From the NCBI GenBank assembly GCA_021234155.1, contig JAJEKV010000104.1, forward strand, positions 2,465,985 through 2,529,984: DNA of 64,000 bases, given 5' to 3'. The notes under the pieces were generated by a model that saw nothing but the letters and a program-made list of their open reading frames with translations, was not told where the DNA came from and searched no databases. The translations under genes were made by a program, and so were the position numbers. Positions 1-11,654 of this stretch are shown in pieces. Source of the DNA: Isoetes taiwanensis. Taxonomy: Eukaryota > Streptophyta > Lycopodiopsida > Isoetales > Isoetaceae. How positions within the stretch are numbered: the first letter of the stretch is position 1; each line of letters starts with the position of its first letter.

Positions 1-512
1 TCCATTCGAATGACTTTTTGCGTTTTAGGATACATTCTGGGGAGTCATCCTCACCTCCCCCTAATGGCATCAACAAGGATTTCTCCATGCTAACTTCTCA
101 ATTTTAATGCATCTAAAAAGCCATTCTGTTATAACCTCGAGTTGTCTCTCCAATGTGCATATAAAAAGAATGCACTGCAATAAACGAGATGAATGCATTT
201 TCAACCTTTGTGGTTGCTGCAAATAGTATGCCTGGTTGTGTCCTCCATTTTGATGGAGAATTTAATTATCGAGCCCTACTTATTCTTAACTATGCAATTC
301 CACCTTCAGTGCTTATTGTAAATGGTTGACTTGTGTCATTGAAAACATATGGACCTTAAATTATTTAGTGCAAATCAAGTGAATGCACTTTCAATGCCTT
401 AAATGGAGTGTTAATGGGATGGATCTTGAAGATGGCACTTTGAATTGTTTCTGAAAGTACAAATAAAATGTATGGACTTCGAATGTAAGTGCAAACAATT
501 GGAACCGCAGGT
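1..512. other. AT-rich sequence, no gene seen
   Basis: No convincing coding region on either strand. The words aatgca and gaatgcac recur irregularly, so this may be old repeat DNA. The lower end is where further exons of the H3-like fragment at 513-674 would lie; I looked for the C-terminal half of the histone fold on the minus strand and did not find it. Confidence 0.5.
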
Positions 513-674
513 GGTCTTTGAATTTTCGGCTATTTTAGCGGACCAAACGGTTGAAAGGAGAGCCTGTAAGGAGAGCTCCCAGGGTCTTTGGTACTTATAG
601 ATTTCCCGTAGTAAGGCCCCTGTGCAGGGTTTGAACCGCCGCGGTTTCCTTGGGGCCTTGCCGCCTCGGGTCTC
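513..674 (-). pseudogene. Histone H3-like fragment (possibly CENH3-like)
   Basis: A minus-strand frame open from 1154 to 411 contains, at residues about 161-214, a stretch resembling the H3 tail and start of the histone fold: TRGGKAPRK, then RRFKPCTGALLREIYKYQR, then a weaker match ending KIAENSKTT. In canonical H3 the first block is the K9-K18 tail, and the second corresponds to HRFRPGTVALREIRKYQ before alpha-1. About 20 residues between them are missing, as in some centromeric variants, and a W follows the KYQR segment, also seen in some CENH3. The C-terminal helices (LQEAAE, CAIHAKRV) are absent in the window. The upstream 160 residues match nothing I know and are rich in basic and Pro residues. 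It is either a decayed retrocopy captured by a repeat or the first exon of a gene running beyond base 1. The similarity is by eye. Confidence 0.45.
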
Positions 675-1837
675 GTCGACTTCTTGGGCAAGGTCTTGCC
701 CCCGATAATCTGGGTGAGGCGAGGCCGCATCCACACGGTCTTGCTGGTGACCGAGCTTCGTGGCCTTCCCGATACTCCCAACGACCTTCTTGAGCTTTTC
801 CTTGTATTGGCTCCCCGACTTATGGGCGGTGGACTTCAATGATCTCTTAATGGTAGGCTTTTCCGTCGTCAGGAGGCTGGCCGGGTCTCTTGCTCTATAT
901 GTTAAGAACAGCATTTGTTGTCGGCTGGTCACAGTTCTACTGGCAAGCTCCTCCGCTTTGTCGTTGTTGTTTTCGACTCTCGGCCAAGGTGCGTGTGACG
1001 GGCTGGCAGCCATGCTCTCCTCCACTTCAGCGAAGCATCGGGGCCATGATCCTTCGGAAGCTTTTGGCGCGATAATGGTCCGACCGGGCTTGCATGTCCA
1101 AGCCCGAACCATTATCAAATAATCTGTAGTAATGTAAGATGGGACCTCACCCAAGTGAAACTCTAGGTGGCCCGATCATACTCATAAGGGGAAAGTTCAA
1201 AGGGATTGCCATTTATAATAGCTCTCCCATCACCTAGGTAAATATACTTTCGAGCCCACGAGCTTTTGGGTCTCCCCCTCTCCATCTCCTGGCGGGTATC
1301 ATCATCGGGCTAGCTCCCGATTCTGGCGGCCTCCCTCAGGATGGCTTCCTCCTCGAGGGACCTCCCCCAGGGCGGATAAAACTTAACCGATCATAACTTG
1401 GTCGTTGTTCGACCATAGTGTAAGGCTGTCAAGAAGGTTAAGCTTTTATCAAAAGCTTCAGAGGTGGAAGATGGGGTAGGGAATCCTATATCCGTCGGAT
1501 CTAAACTTTGCACTAGCTCGGTCAAAAGTAGCTCGACTTCGATTCGGGTCAAGAGAAGGTGCTCTCCGAAGTTGGGCAAAATATTTGAAGCTAATAATTA
1601 AAGTTGCTAGGGTACCTTTAGTGCGTTCCATATTCATGGGTGCTAGGTGAAAGAGAGGTGTGGAAAGGAGGCTTATGGGATGCGGCGTGAGGGCACTAGT
1701 AGCGGCAAGGCGCTTAAGCTTCAACTCCTGCGGGCTATGGGCGACGGACAAGGTGAAGGCGCCCGCAGAAGAAAAGTAAAAGAATATAACTGTCACTTTT
1801 TTCTAAATAAAGATTCAAAAAAAAATTTGAAACTTGA
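675..1837. other. GC-rich region of unknown nature, perhaps transposon gag or leader
   Basis: Noticeably more GC-rich than the flanks. Minus-strand frames are open for 60-250 residues (1154-411, 1796-1458, 1579-1391) but none shows a domain I recognise; the composition (Ser, Arg, Pro, Lys) is typical of plant retrotransposon leader or gag sequence. It ends near a run of T at about 1838-1853. No promoter or splice structure is evident. Confidence 0.3.
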
Positions 1838-2129
1838 TTTTTTTTTTTTTTTTATACTACGGTGATGACGAGAATATCGCGTTTTATACGCCCGCGCCTA
1901 ACCGTGATTATAACGACTCAATTAAAATTTTTGAGACGCTCCGACTAGAGCGGCGCCTGAGTAGGGTTTTGACCCCTTGTTGTGCCAGTTCGATGCCGGA
2001 TAACGACGTCCCTAAGGTAATTGGACCATGCCCGACACGTTGGAGCAAAAATCTCGTCCATCCGAGCTACTTAGAGAAAGTTATGGCGCTTGCAAAACAC
2101 GAACCTCTGGCTCCACCATGGAAGTAGAC

Positions 2130-3270
2130 GAAAGTATAACATGGCGTTGGCTGGCATAAGACAATGGCTATGGTAGTCCACTCCATCTGCCCCTCCTGTG
2201 CACACTTTGCAGATAGGCTGAATCATGCTATGACGTGCTTGTAGCCCTCCGGATAGGCAATCCCAAGGAATCACCCTATGGGACTACTCCGGGTTACATC
2301 TCCCCGGTCCGATGAGGCAGGTCATAGAAGCTTCTCTCCCGGATCACAAGCGGTTCCCCTGGTGTGTTAGGAGGATACCGCCACACTGGCAAAGACCGTG
2401 ATCCGCACCGACTTACCTCTCTAAATCTACACAAAGTCGAGGACGTCCATAACGGTCATATTGAACGACCCAGGAGGTGTCAGACCCATACTCGGCCCAC
2501 ACACAGTGACCGACTATAGGCCTAGCACACTGTAGGAGCCCCAAGCCACGCCGCCAGGCTCCACCCCGATTCCCCCCCAGTTGGTCCGTTGTTTGGTGTT
2601 GAACCACATCATAGCATCCTCGGCCATTGGCTCTTGTGCAGATTTGCCGCATATATTGGGTATTAAGGGGTCTAGCTAGGAAACATCTCTAGTTCTAAGA
2701 GGCTTTCAGGTCTCTACCCTTCCCTTAATCCCAATACATGGAGGGAGCAGAAAACAAGAATATAAACACCATCTAAGTATCCATCATCATCCAAAACAAC
2801 ATACGGAAGAGAATTTAACCATTCCATCTAGTCAAAGAAGTGTTAGCGGAGATAGAAGCTATCTAGGGACTAACCAGTCTCTTGGCTGGAGCCATTATCA
2901 CGGTAGGTCTCCATACTTTGGGTCTGTTGGCAAGAACTGGCAAAAACTGGGAGTTGTTCCTCCTTTTATCTTCCCAATTCGAATTTGGAGCAAAATGGGG
3001 ATAGGACCCCTATTTCTCCATCCAAATTAGTAAGTCCCACTTGGCCAATCGAGTTAGGCCAGGTGGCACTCCCCTATTGGTGACATTTAACTAATTATAC
3101 CTTAATTAGTATAATTAGGTTAATTATCCCCTAATTTTATTAGCATAGCTAATAAAATCCATTTTAAGTAAATCTAAGTTATCCCCTATTGACCCTTAAG
3201 GGTTTAATTAAATACTGGTGGCGTGTCATGGTATGCATATGTATACCGTAGAAATACCTGGAATGTCACA
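2130..3270 (-). mobile_element. LTR of the 1.5-kb family, copy 1 (truncated, minus)
   Basis: Read on the minus strand it begins at 3270 with TGTGACATTCC, close to the TGTGGCGTTCC start shared by the copies at 21891, 22668, 24992 and 36023. Further shared blocks are the AT-rich part with 'taattagg' words, the AAATCGATTGG-like block upstream of the transcribed part, and the downstream block with GCAAAGTGTGCA and ATGGAGTGGACTACC. Similarity to copy 5 (36023-37552) stops at about 2130, so the 3' end of the LTR is missing or strongly diverged. No primer-binding site is visible. It is abutted at 3280 by a LINE fragment. Confidence 0.65.
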
Positions 3271-3279
3271 CCTATGTAT

Positions 3280-3928
3280 AAGTTATTGCTTGATACTGAT
3301 ATTCTTCCTCCTCCTAATAAGTGGCCCCTTCAACTCCTTCCTCTTCAATAGTAGCAGATGTGGTCTTGGGCATGGAATAAGCTACTTCATCCTAAAGTGG
3401 CAGTTCTTTGGTGGCAGATTCTTCATAGATGTCTTCGAGTTAACGAGCTTGTCTACAAGTTTAACCCTAGAGTATCATATCAGTGTCCAGTATGCAAGCG
3501 TGAATGAGACCATTGAGCATTACCTTTTTATGTGTGACCACCTCGGATTGGTTGTTCTCTCTTTTTCAAGTTTCATTAACATTAACAAGTGCTCTTGGCA
3601 ATTTACCCAAGTGCTTGGACAGAGTTACAAAGCCATGCTTTTCTTCTTGCAGCAAGGTGTTTGCTTTGGACTATCTGAAAAAGACAAAGACTGATAATCT
3701 TTAAAGGTTTGGATGTGGCAGATAACCGTGTTCTCCAAGAAACTCAAGATCACATTGCTAAGTTGTACCATTGTTCTACACTTGCCCCTCATAAGAGGTG
3801 ATTGATCTTTGAGGAGTGATGTGCGCTCAGCAGGTTGCTTCACTTGGATGCTTATTCCTGTCCTTGCACTTATACTTGTATTTGATTCTTTGATTAAATA
3901 AAGTCTGATGTCCTTCAACCAAAAAAAA
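3280..3928 (+). mobile_element. LINE 3' end with zf-RVT domain, 5' truncated
   Basis: In shifted plus-strand frames the sequence reads like the C-terminal part of a plant L1-type LINE ORF2: a WHKL..HPK-like block, WQILHRCLRVNELVY, then YQCPVCKRE and TIEHYLFMCDHLG, the Cys-Cys-His-Cys pattern of the zf-RVT domain that follows plant LINE reverse transcriptases. At least one frame change is needed near 3500. The unit ends in A8 at 3921-3928 after an AAATAAAG at about 3896, giving a retroposed 3' end. Its 5' side is cut where the LTR at 2130-3270 ends, so either the LTR inserted into the LINE or the LINE was already truncated. Confidence 0.65.

Positions 3929-5810
<1,882 letters not shown>

Positions 5811-5861
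<51 letters not shown>
5811..5861. repeat. (GA)n microsatellite, about 50 bp
   Basis: Perfect AG repeat directly at the 5' boundary of the SINE-like unit. Together with 5435-5535 it looks like one original GA tract split by the SINE insertion. Confidence 0.95.
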
Positions 5862-5865
<4 letters not shown>

Positions 5866-5917
5866 ATTAGTTATACATAATAAAAGGGAGAGTGGGAGGG
5901 TGGGTTCAAGAGGAAGA

Positions 5918-6422
5918 GAAAGGAACTACTGAGACAAAGAAGAAATGCCAATTTGAGAAGCTGAAGAAGACCCCTGCTATAAAATCCTAAACCAGGGGTC
6001 CAAAACTGCATGCAAAACATGCATTCATGCATGCTCCTCCTCATGAGAATATCGATCCCACAGAGTGGATCGATTAGCATTCTCATGAGGACTCGCATCA
6101 TGCAGAGAACTCTGCTTAACTTTTAAGAATCACGAAGGATGAAAGAGAATTTCAATCTAGACAACCAGGCCAGGATGGAAAGAGGAGAATGAAAAATGTC
6201 TAAGAATTGTTTGCTACGCAGGAAGAAGCCCCTTCCCTTCATAGCTCAAAAGAAAGAGAAAGAGAATGTTGAGACGAAGAAGGAACGTTGATTTGAGAAG
6301 TTGAAGAAGATCCCTGCTATAACAAGCTAACCCAGAGGTCTAAAACTGCATGGAAAACATGCATGCATACATCCTCTTCCTTATGAGAATATCGATCATA
6401 TGGAGTGGATCGATTAGCATCA
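5918..6422. repeat. Direct duplication, about 165 bp, copies 5918-6093 and 6258-6422
   Basis: Both copies run in the same order: a GAGACAAAGAAG-like block, ATTTGAGAAGCTGAAGAAGA, CCCTGCTATAA, CCAGGGGTCCAAAACTGCAT, AAACATGCAT, then ATGAGAATATCGATC and GTGGATCGATTAGCAT. They differ by scattered substitutions and small indels. Each copy carries a near-palindrome with ATCGATC facing GGATCGAT about 10 bp apart. The spacer (6094-6257) has no gene. A third partial match lies near 4960. Confidence 0.75.
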
Positions 6423-7165
6423 TTGAGGCAATTCTTGCCATCCCAAACTAGGAATAAGAGAAAAAGAGGAAACAAACAGATGATATATTTTGGTTATATT
6501 ACCATGGTTTTGAGGTCTGCCTTAGCAAATGTTCAATTGATAACTTACTGCACAGGTTTCATCAAAATGGTTGATGCTAAACATGCATTTGAACTCAAAA
6601 TTATTTTTAAAAAGGCATGCATGTTTTGGTTCCATCTTTTAGCATTAGATGAAGTAACTTTTAGTGTGTGATTTCATTAAAATTTCGAATAATATTATCT
6701 GGGTCATGGTTAAAGTTTATACTTCTTTTGCATATGGTAATCTCCCTATCCAAGCATTAGAAAAAGACGTGAACAAACCAAATTCGAGAAATTTAAATCA
6801 CAATAAATGCATGGCTTCAAGTAATTTTAAATACATTTTCATTAATGGATGGGTAATGTGAAATAACCTTATCGTAAAAACCAGCAGTTCAGAAATATAT
6901 AGTTTTACCAAAATTAAATGGTGCAATGAAGTCTAAGGGTATGCAACTATAAAGTTATTAAGACTTTCTAAAGCACAACTGTAAAGTTATTAAGACTTTC
7001 TAGGGCACAATGCACAAATTTAAAGCACAATAAAATGCATGATTTTGCATAAATTTAAATATATTTTCATAAATCACTGGGTAATGTGAACACTCTTATT
7101 TATGAAAAAACTAATTGTTCAACACTACATAGCTCACTAGAGTTAAATGGGAATTCTAGTAACCA
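6423..7165. other. AT-rich DNA, no gene; short tandem duplication near 6945-7010
   Basis: No recognisable coding sequence. Around 6945-7010 the words ACT(A/G)TAAAGTTATTAAGACTTTCTA occur twice in tandem with a period of about 33 bp, and 'aaattTAAAgcacaa' words follow. The right edge contains the upstream target-duplication copy of the LINE insertion that begins at 7183. Confidence 0.5.
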
Positions 7166-7182
7166 ACAAATGTGCCTAGTAT
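7166..7182. repeat. Target-site duplication, left copy
   Basis: ACAAATGTGCCTAGTAT. The same 17 bases with one C/T change recur at 8612-8628, directly after the poly(A) tail of the LINE. Confidence 0.85.
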
Positions 7183-8610
7183 TGAGGGTAAGATGCAGGC
7201 TTTGGATAAGATTGTTCGAAATTTTGTGTGGGGCGGGGATGATGAAGGGGCGGTTGTTAAAGTGGCTTGGTGGAAGTGTCTCCGCCCCCGGGAGGATGGG
7301 GGCTTGGCCATTCTGGATTTGGCACGTATAGTAAGGTGTTGGTCTCCAAGTTTGTTTGGAGCATTCTGCAGGATGGAGCATCTTCCTCGAGTGCGGCGTT
7401 GTTGTTCGATCTCTTTGCCATTGTGTGGCGTTTGGGAAGTCCGTCTATGCATGTGGAATTGCCCCGGGCACTGTTGTATGGTCTCCGGCCTTTCCACATG
7501 CATCCCCTTTCTTCACGGGGTGTTAAGGGCTTGGGATCATGTGCGTGTGCTCTTCCAGCTAGATTATGCCTCGGTTTATCACCACTCTTCTCCTTTCTTG
7601 TGGGTTCCTCTACCCCCGCAAGACTTGCCCTTGGCTGCCACCGTGCATGCTCTGACGCTGAAGTTCGTTGGAGGCTGGCTGTTGTGCTCACCTTGGAGGA
7701 TTGGTATTGGTGTGGTCGGTTAGCCCGTGGAGTTCTTTTCGAGCTCGCTTTTCGCTGGGGCAATGGCCAGGGCTATTCGGGAACAACGGGCGGGAGTATT
7801 ACGCTACACATACCTATAGTCCCTCGATGATGATGTGGTGGTGCGGTGTTTGGAATGTTCATCCGGATGTTGTGTCTTCTTGTTTTGTGCGGTCTTGTTA
7901 CCGGGTGCTGGCTATTCATGACACACTGCCCCAGGGCAAGTGGTCTCTGCAGCCTTCCGGGTTCTCGATGGCTTCGGTTTGGACGTGGACATGGGCTCAC
8001 TTCCCCACCAAGGTTAGGGGCTTGCGGGCGGTGGTGCTCACAGATCGGGGGTGAATGCCCTTGTGAGTCGGGTTTTAGGGCGGATGTGAGCCCTCTCGCC
8101 CTTGTTGTGGCCTTCATCATTGAGGCTGTGGAGCATTGTGCGGTTTATGCCCTCGCATTGCGTGCTGCCTGGGATTGGGTTAGGGGCTCTTTGGTGAGAT
8201 TGACTAGCCGCCAGCGATTCGCTTCATGTGTATCCCGGTGCTTGGTCAGCTCTTCGCGGGCAAAGAAGCCTTGCATCGTGTGTTGTGGCTGATTTGAAGC
8301 CGGCGGTTGTGGATCTTCGGGGGAGTGGGCGACTGCTGCCTCTCTCGACTTCGGTACAAGCTATTTCAGAGCTTTTCGGTGTTCCGGGATTAGTAGAGCG
8401 GAAGTTTGCCATTTGGAGGGACTTCTTGGATGTTGTAGATGGTGATGGTCGGTTTGTGCAAAGAAGAGAGTTGCGCTTTTTCTGTGAGTTTGTTGTGGAG
8501 TGTCGAGGTATCGCTGTCTCTTTGGGCAGTTCTCCTTCCTCCTCACTTGCTTTGTAACATTACCATTCTTCTAATATATTGATGACACAGTTCTTCAAAA
8601 AAAAAAAAAA
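7183..8610 (+). mobile_element. 5'-truncated LINE (ORF2 C-terminal part) with poly(A) tail
   Basis: In plus-strand frames the start reads ALDKIVRNFVWGG, VKVAWWKCLRPREDGGLAIL and DLALHSKVLVSKFVWSIL, the typical region after the reverse transcriptase of plant L1-type LINE ORF2. Frames change near 7320 and again downstream, so it is not translatable as it stands. Later frames keep fragments such as FVRSCYRVLAIHDTLPQGKW, probably the zf-RVT or distal region. The unit ends with ACAGTTCTTC followed by A14 at 8597-8610 and is bounded by a 17-bp target duplication, so both ends are defined: a 1.43-kb insertion by target-primed reverse transcription with early 5' truncation. The unit at about 32852-34500 is the same family. 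It is more GC-rich than its AT-rich surroundings. Confidence 0.88.
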
Positions 8611-8611
8611 T

Positions 8612-8628
8612 ACAAATGTGTCTAGTAT
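8612..8628. repeat. Target-site duplication, right copy
   Basis: ACAAATGTGTCTAGTAT, matching 7166-7182 except for one transition. Confidence 0.85.
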
Positions 8629-8924
8629 GATTCTATTTTGCCGAATGATTGATTATTTAGCCCAATAATATATAGTGGCAGACATATAAACAGTTGAATG
8701 GCCCTATAAACATTGTGACTGCATGGAATACACTCTTCTTCGTTTCTTCTCATTGCTTTAATTTATATGTTCTTGTCATGCTAGATGATAAAACCCGCAT
8801 TGCCATAGATGTAAACATGTTCGATAAAAATTCTAGAACATAAAAGCAGAAGTATTAGTTCTTGAGGTACAAATTCATAACAATTGGAGCTACCAAATAA
8901 GAGCACCTAATATATCTTTATTGA

Positions 8925-8967
8925 GGAAAAGAAAAAAGAAAAAAGGAAAAAGAAAAAGAAAAAGAAA

Positions 8968-8999
<32 letters not shown>

Positions 9000-9053
9000 A
9001 GAAAAAGAAAAAGAAAAAGAAAAGAAAAAAAAAAAAAAGAAAAAGAAAAGAAA

Positions 9054-9085
<32 letters not shown>

Positions 9086-9184
9086 AAAGAAAAAAAGAAA
9101 AAGAAAAAGAAAAAAAAAAAAAGAAAAAGAAAAAAAAAAAAAAAGAAAAAGAAAAGAAAAAAAAGAAAAAAAAAAAAAAAAAAA
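8925..9184. repeat. Purine-only tract, (GAAAAA)n-like, about 260 bp
   Basis: The plus strand consists only of G and A: regular GAAAAA hexamers at first, then irregular A runs separated by single G. The Lys/Arg and Phe-rich frames across it are artefacts. Such mirror-symmetric purine tracts can adopt triplex DNA, and read lengths and consensus are unreliable here. Confidence 0.95.
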
Positions 9185-9587
9185 GATGTAAAATTTGATT
9201 CCGATTTTGAGATGATAGATATTACAATATTGGTATTTCTATGGAGTAATGAATTCTCCACTTGGCTGATATGGTGGTGAGGCAAAAGTACAAGTGCATT
9301 TTTAAGTGCATATAGTGAGGAAAAGAAACAATTGAAGGTATATGAACTTTGATTATAATTGATTCCTTTATTATGAACAAGATGTATTTTTGTTTGATGG
9401 GAAAGTTCCTAGAAATTGTTTTTCATAAAGGGTTGCATGTAAATGCAATTCTAAGGTTTTTTGGGGTATATCTCCTATGCATGAAGTGATGGCATTAGAA
9501 ATTAAAGTTGCCACTACTATTTATTGCCTTAATAAGTAAAAGAATCTCTAAATTTATTTCTTCCATTTATTGCCACTACTATTTATT
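9185..9587. other. AT-rich spacer, no gene
   Basis: No coding sequence recognised. GCCACTACTATTTATT occurs twice (about 9511 and 9571), and GCCTTAATAAGTAAAAGAAT (about 9526) recurs at about 10514, so short direct repeats flank the second purine tract. Confidence 0.5.
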
Positions 9588-9634
9588 AGAAAAAGAAAAA
9601 GAAAAAGAAAAAGAAAAAGAAAAAGAAAAAGAAA

Positions 9635-9666
<32 letters not shown>

Positions 9667-9692
9667 GAAAAAAAAAAAAAAAAAAAAAAAAA

Positions 9693-9736
<44 letters not shown>

Positions 9737-9836
9737 AAAAAAAAGAAAAATAAAAAGAAAAAGAAAAAGAAAAAGAAAAAGAAAAAGAAAAAGAAAAGAA
9801 AAAGAAAAAAGAAAAGAAAAAAAAAAAAAGAAAAAA
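9588..9836. repeat. Purine-only tract, (GAAAAA)n-like, about 250 bp
   Basis: A second G/A-only tract that begins and ends with regular GAAAAA hexamers around a central run of nearly pure A (two T interruptions). Same composition as 8925-9184, about 400 bp away. Confidence 0.95.
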
Positions 9837-9948
9837 ACTTCACAAATTATAGAAATTGTAGATCCAAATAATCTTACCCTCTTCTCCTAAACAATATTAT
9901 TTGTAGTAAGTCTCCGTCTAGCAATCTCTTCTTCATCGATATCCGATG

Positions 9949-10154
9949 TGGCACCTAATACTATTATGCGGAAGTTACAAAGAACATAAACAAGTACACT
10001 AGCAGTAAGGCAGGCTTGGGACAAAGGGTTGGGTGGAATCTTAGGAGGAAGTGACACCTAATACTATTATGGTGAAGTTGCGAAGAACATAAACAAGTAA
10101 ACTAGCAGTAAGGCAGGCTTGGGGCAAAGGGTAAAGTGGAATCTTAGGAGGAAG
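9949..10154. repeat. Tandem duplication of a 103-bp unit
   Basis: Two adjacent copies, each with CACCTAATACTATTATG, AAGAACATAAACAAGTA, CTAGCAGTAAGGCAGGCTTG and GGAATCTTAGGAGGAAGTGA, differing at a handful of positions. No coding sequence. Confidence 0.85.
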
Positions 10155-10681
10155 TGATAATGCTAGAAAAGAATCAGCAAATAGATGTTTGATTGGAATA
10201 GAAGTTTGATTGGAGTTGACTAAGGGATATAACCAAGGAAATGAGTTGTGAGATTGTGGGTTGCTCAATAACACCTAACATATTCATCCTCAAACCAAAA
10301 TTGAGGTTTATATTGTGCTAGAGGAGATATAACTTTGAAACTTATTCCTACCTTATAATGCAGCATGTTCTACAAAGTTGTGAATGTCAAGTCATTATTA
10401 ACAAAGAAATGCCATTTGTGTTCCTTTCTACCGTGTATATGGTGTGCACCCTTAATAGGTAAGAGAATCTCTAGCTTCGTTTCTATCTCGAATAAGTGGT
10501 CTTTCTACAATATGCCTTAATAAGTAAAAGAATCTCTAAATTTATTTCTATTTGTCAAATTGTGTGGTTAACTATAGTAAGTACATACCATATATACGAA
10601 CCATATTTATAAATGGTGTCGTGTTTAAGTTGCATTAAAAGGATAGTGCACTGCTATATTTGAAAATAATATATAAAGAGA
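10155..10681. other. AT-rich DNA, no gene
   Basis: No recognisable gene. It contains repeats of the word AATAAGTAAAAGAATCTCTA also found near 9530. Confidence 0.5.
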
Positions 10682-10736
10682 AGATAGATAGATAGTATTT
10701 TCTAGATAGATAGATAGATATATAGATAGATAGAGA
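10682..10736. repeat. (GATA)n microsatellite, interrupted
   Basis: Two blocks of GATA/AGAT repeats separated by TATTTTCTA and TATATA interruptions. Confidence 0.9.
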
Positions 10737-11654
10737 AAGAAGCCCAAACATACAAAACAATCAGATAAGCTATTGGGGCAATCCGTAGTGCCTTGGCACC
10801 TTGTTTTTTTTTTTACACAAATCCAAAATATTTATTTATACCTTATCAGATAAGGTTTATTGGTGATGTAGGTCTGTAAGGGCATTTCAGTAGTATACAC
10901 AAACTATATGACCATTTATATAATTTTCCCTTTTAATTTTTTTTACACTCCTTTCATGGTGAGATTTTCATACCTACACCAATATTACTTTAGCCATGTA
11001 ATATAAATTACAAAATTATTTGATTTGGAACCTCTCTTTGCCCATTGTTCTTAGTGGCACACACTAAGACTCTTTCACCTGCTGCTTTAGATTATTCCTT
11101 GTTGGCCTTGAAATGTTCTGCGGCCATGAAATGACAGCGTGAAATGGTTTGTGCCTTAAAATGTCCTGTGAAGTTCAAGTTCCCTCCCAGATCATTTGGG
11201 GTTCAGGCATTGTCTTGCCCCAGGTAATGCCCTGTTTTAAACTCTTCTATGCAGAATATCAAGATGCCAAAACTTGGAGTTTCTAGACCCCGTGCTCGAA
11301 CCCCAACATTACACCTAAATAACCTTGTGGCATACCTTTTTAAACTCCTCCATGCAAAAAAAATGCCGAAACTGGAGTTCTTCCACGCATTAATACACAT
11401 GTGGATTGATGCTTTACAACGCGAGAAGCCAATATTCAGTTTAATTAAAATTGTAAAATAAGCTTGAGGATTGCCATTTTCCTATCGTTGTTCCTTCTTT
11501 AAGTTGGGAAGAGCTGGTATGATTCAACAAGCTGATTGGGGGGAAAAAAAAGCATTCCCATCCTATAATCATAGTTACTTGCAAATAGAGAAACAAAAAT
11601 TCCTGTTCCGTTAGAAATTTTGAAAATTTCACGAAGCCTTTGGCCTCCATAAAG
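10737..11654. other. Intergenic DNA, including the 3' flank of OST1
   Basis: No gene seen. The part next to 11655 is the 3' flank of the minus-strand OST1 gene and should hold its 3' UTR; no perfect AATAAA is present on the minus strand in the first 200 bases, only an AATTAAA near 11445. Confidence 0.5.

Noticed and set aside
7156-8557. Several frames over 100 codons on both strands
   Set aside because: Shadows and alternate frames of the broken plus-strand LINE.
8890-9890. Frames of up to 131 codons rich in Lys/Arg or Phe/Leu
   Set aside because: Pure artefacts of the purine-only tracts.
11249-11461. Plus-strand frame of 70 codons downstream of OST1
   Set aside because: No similarity, no repeat or splice support; background.
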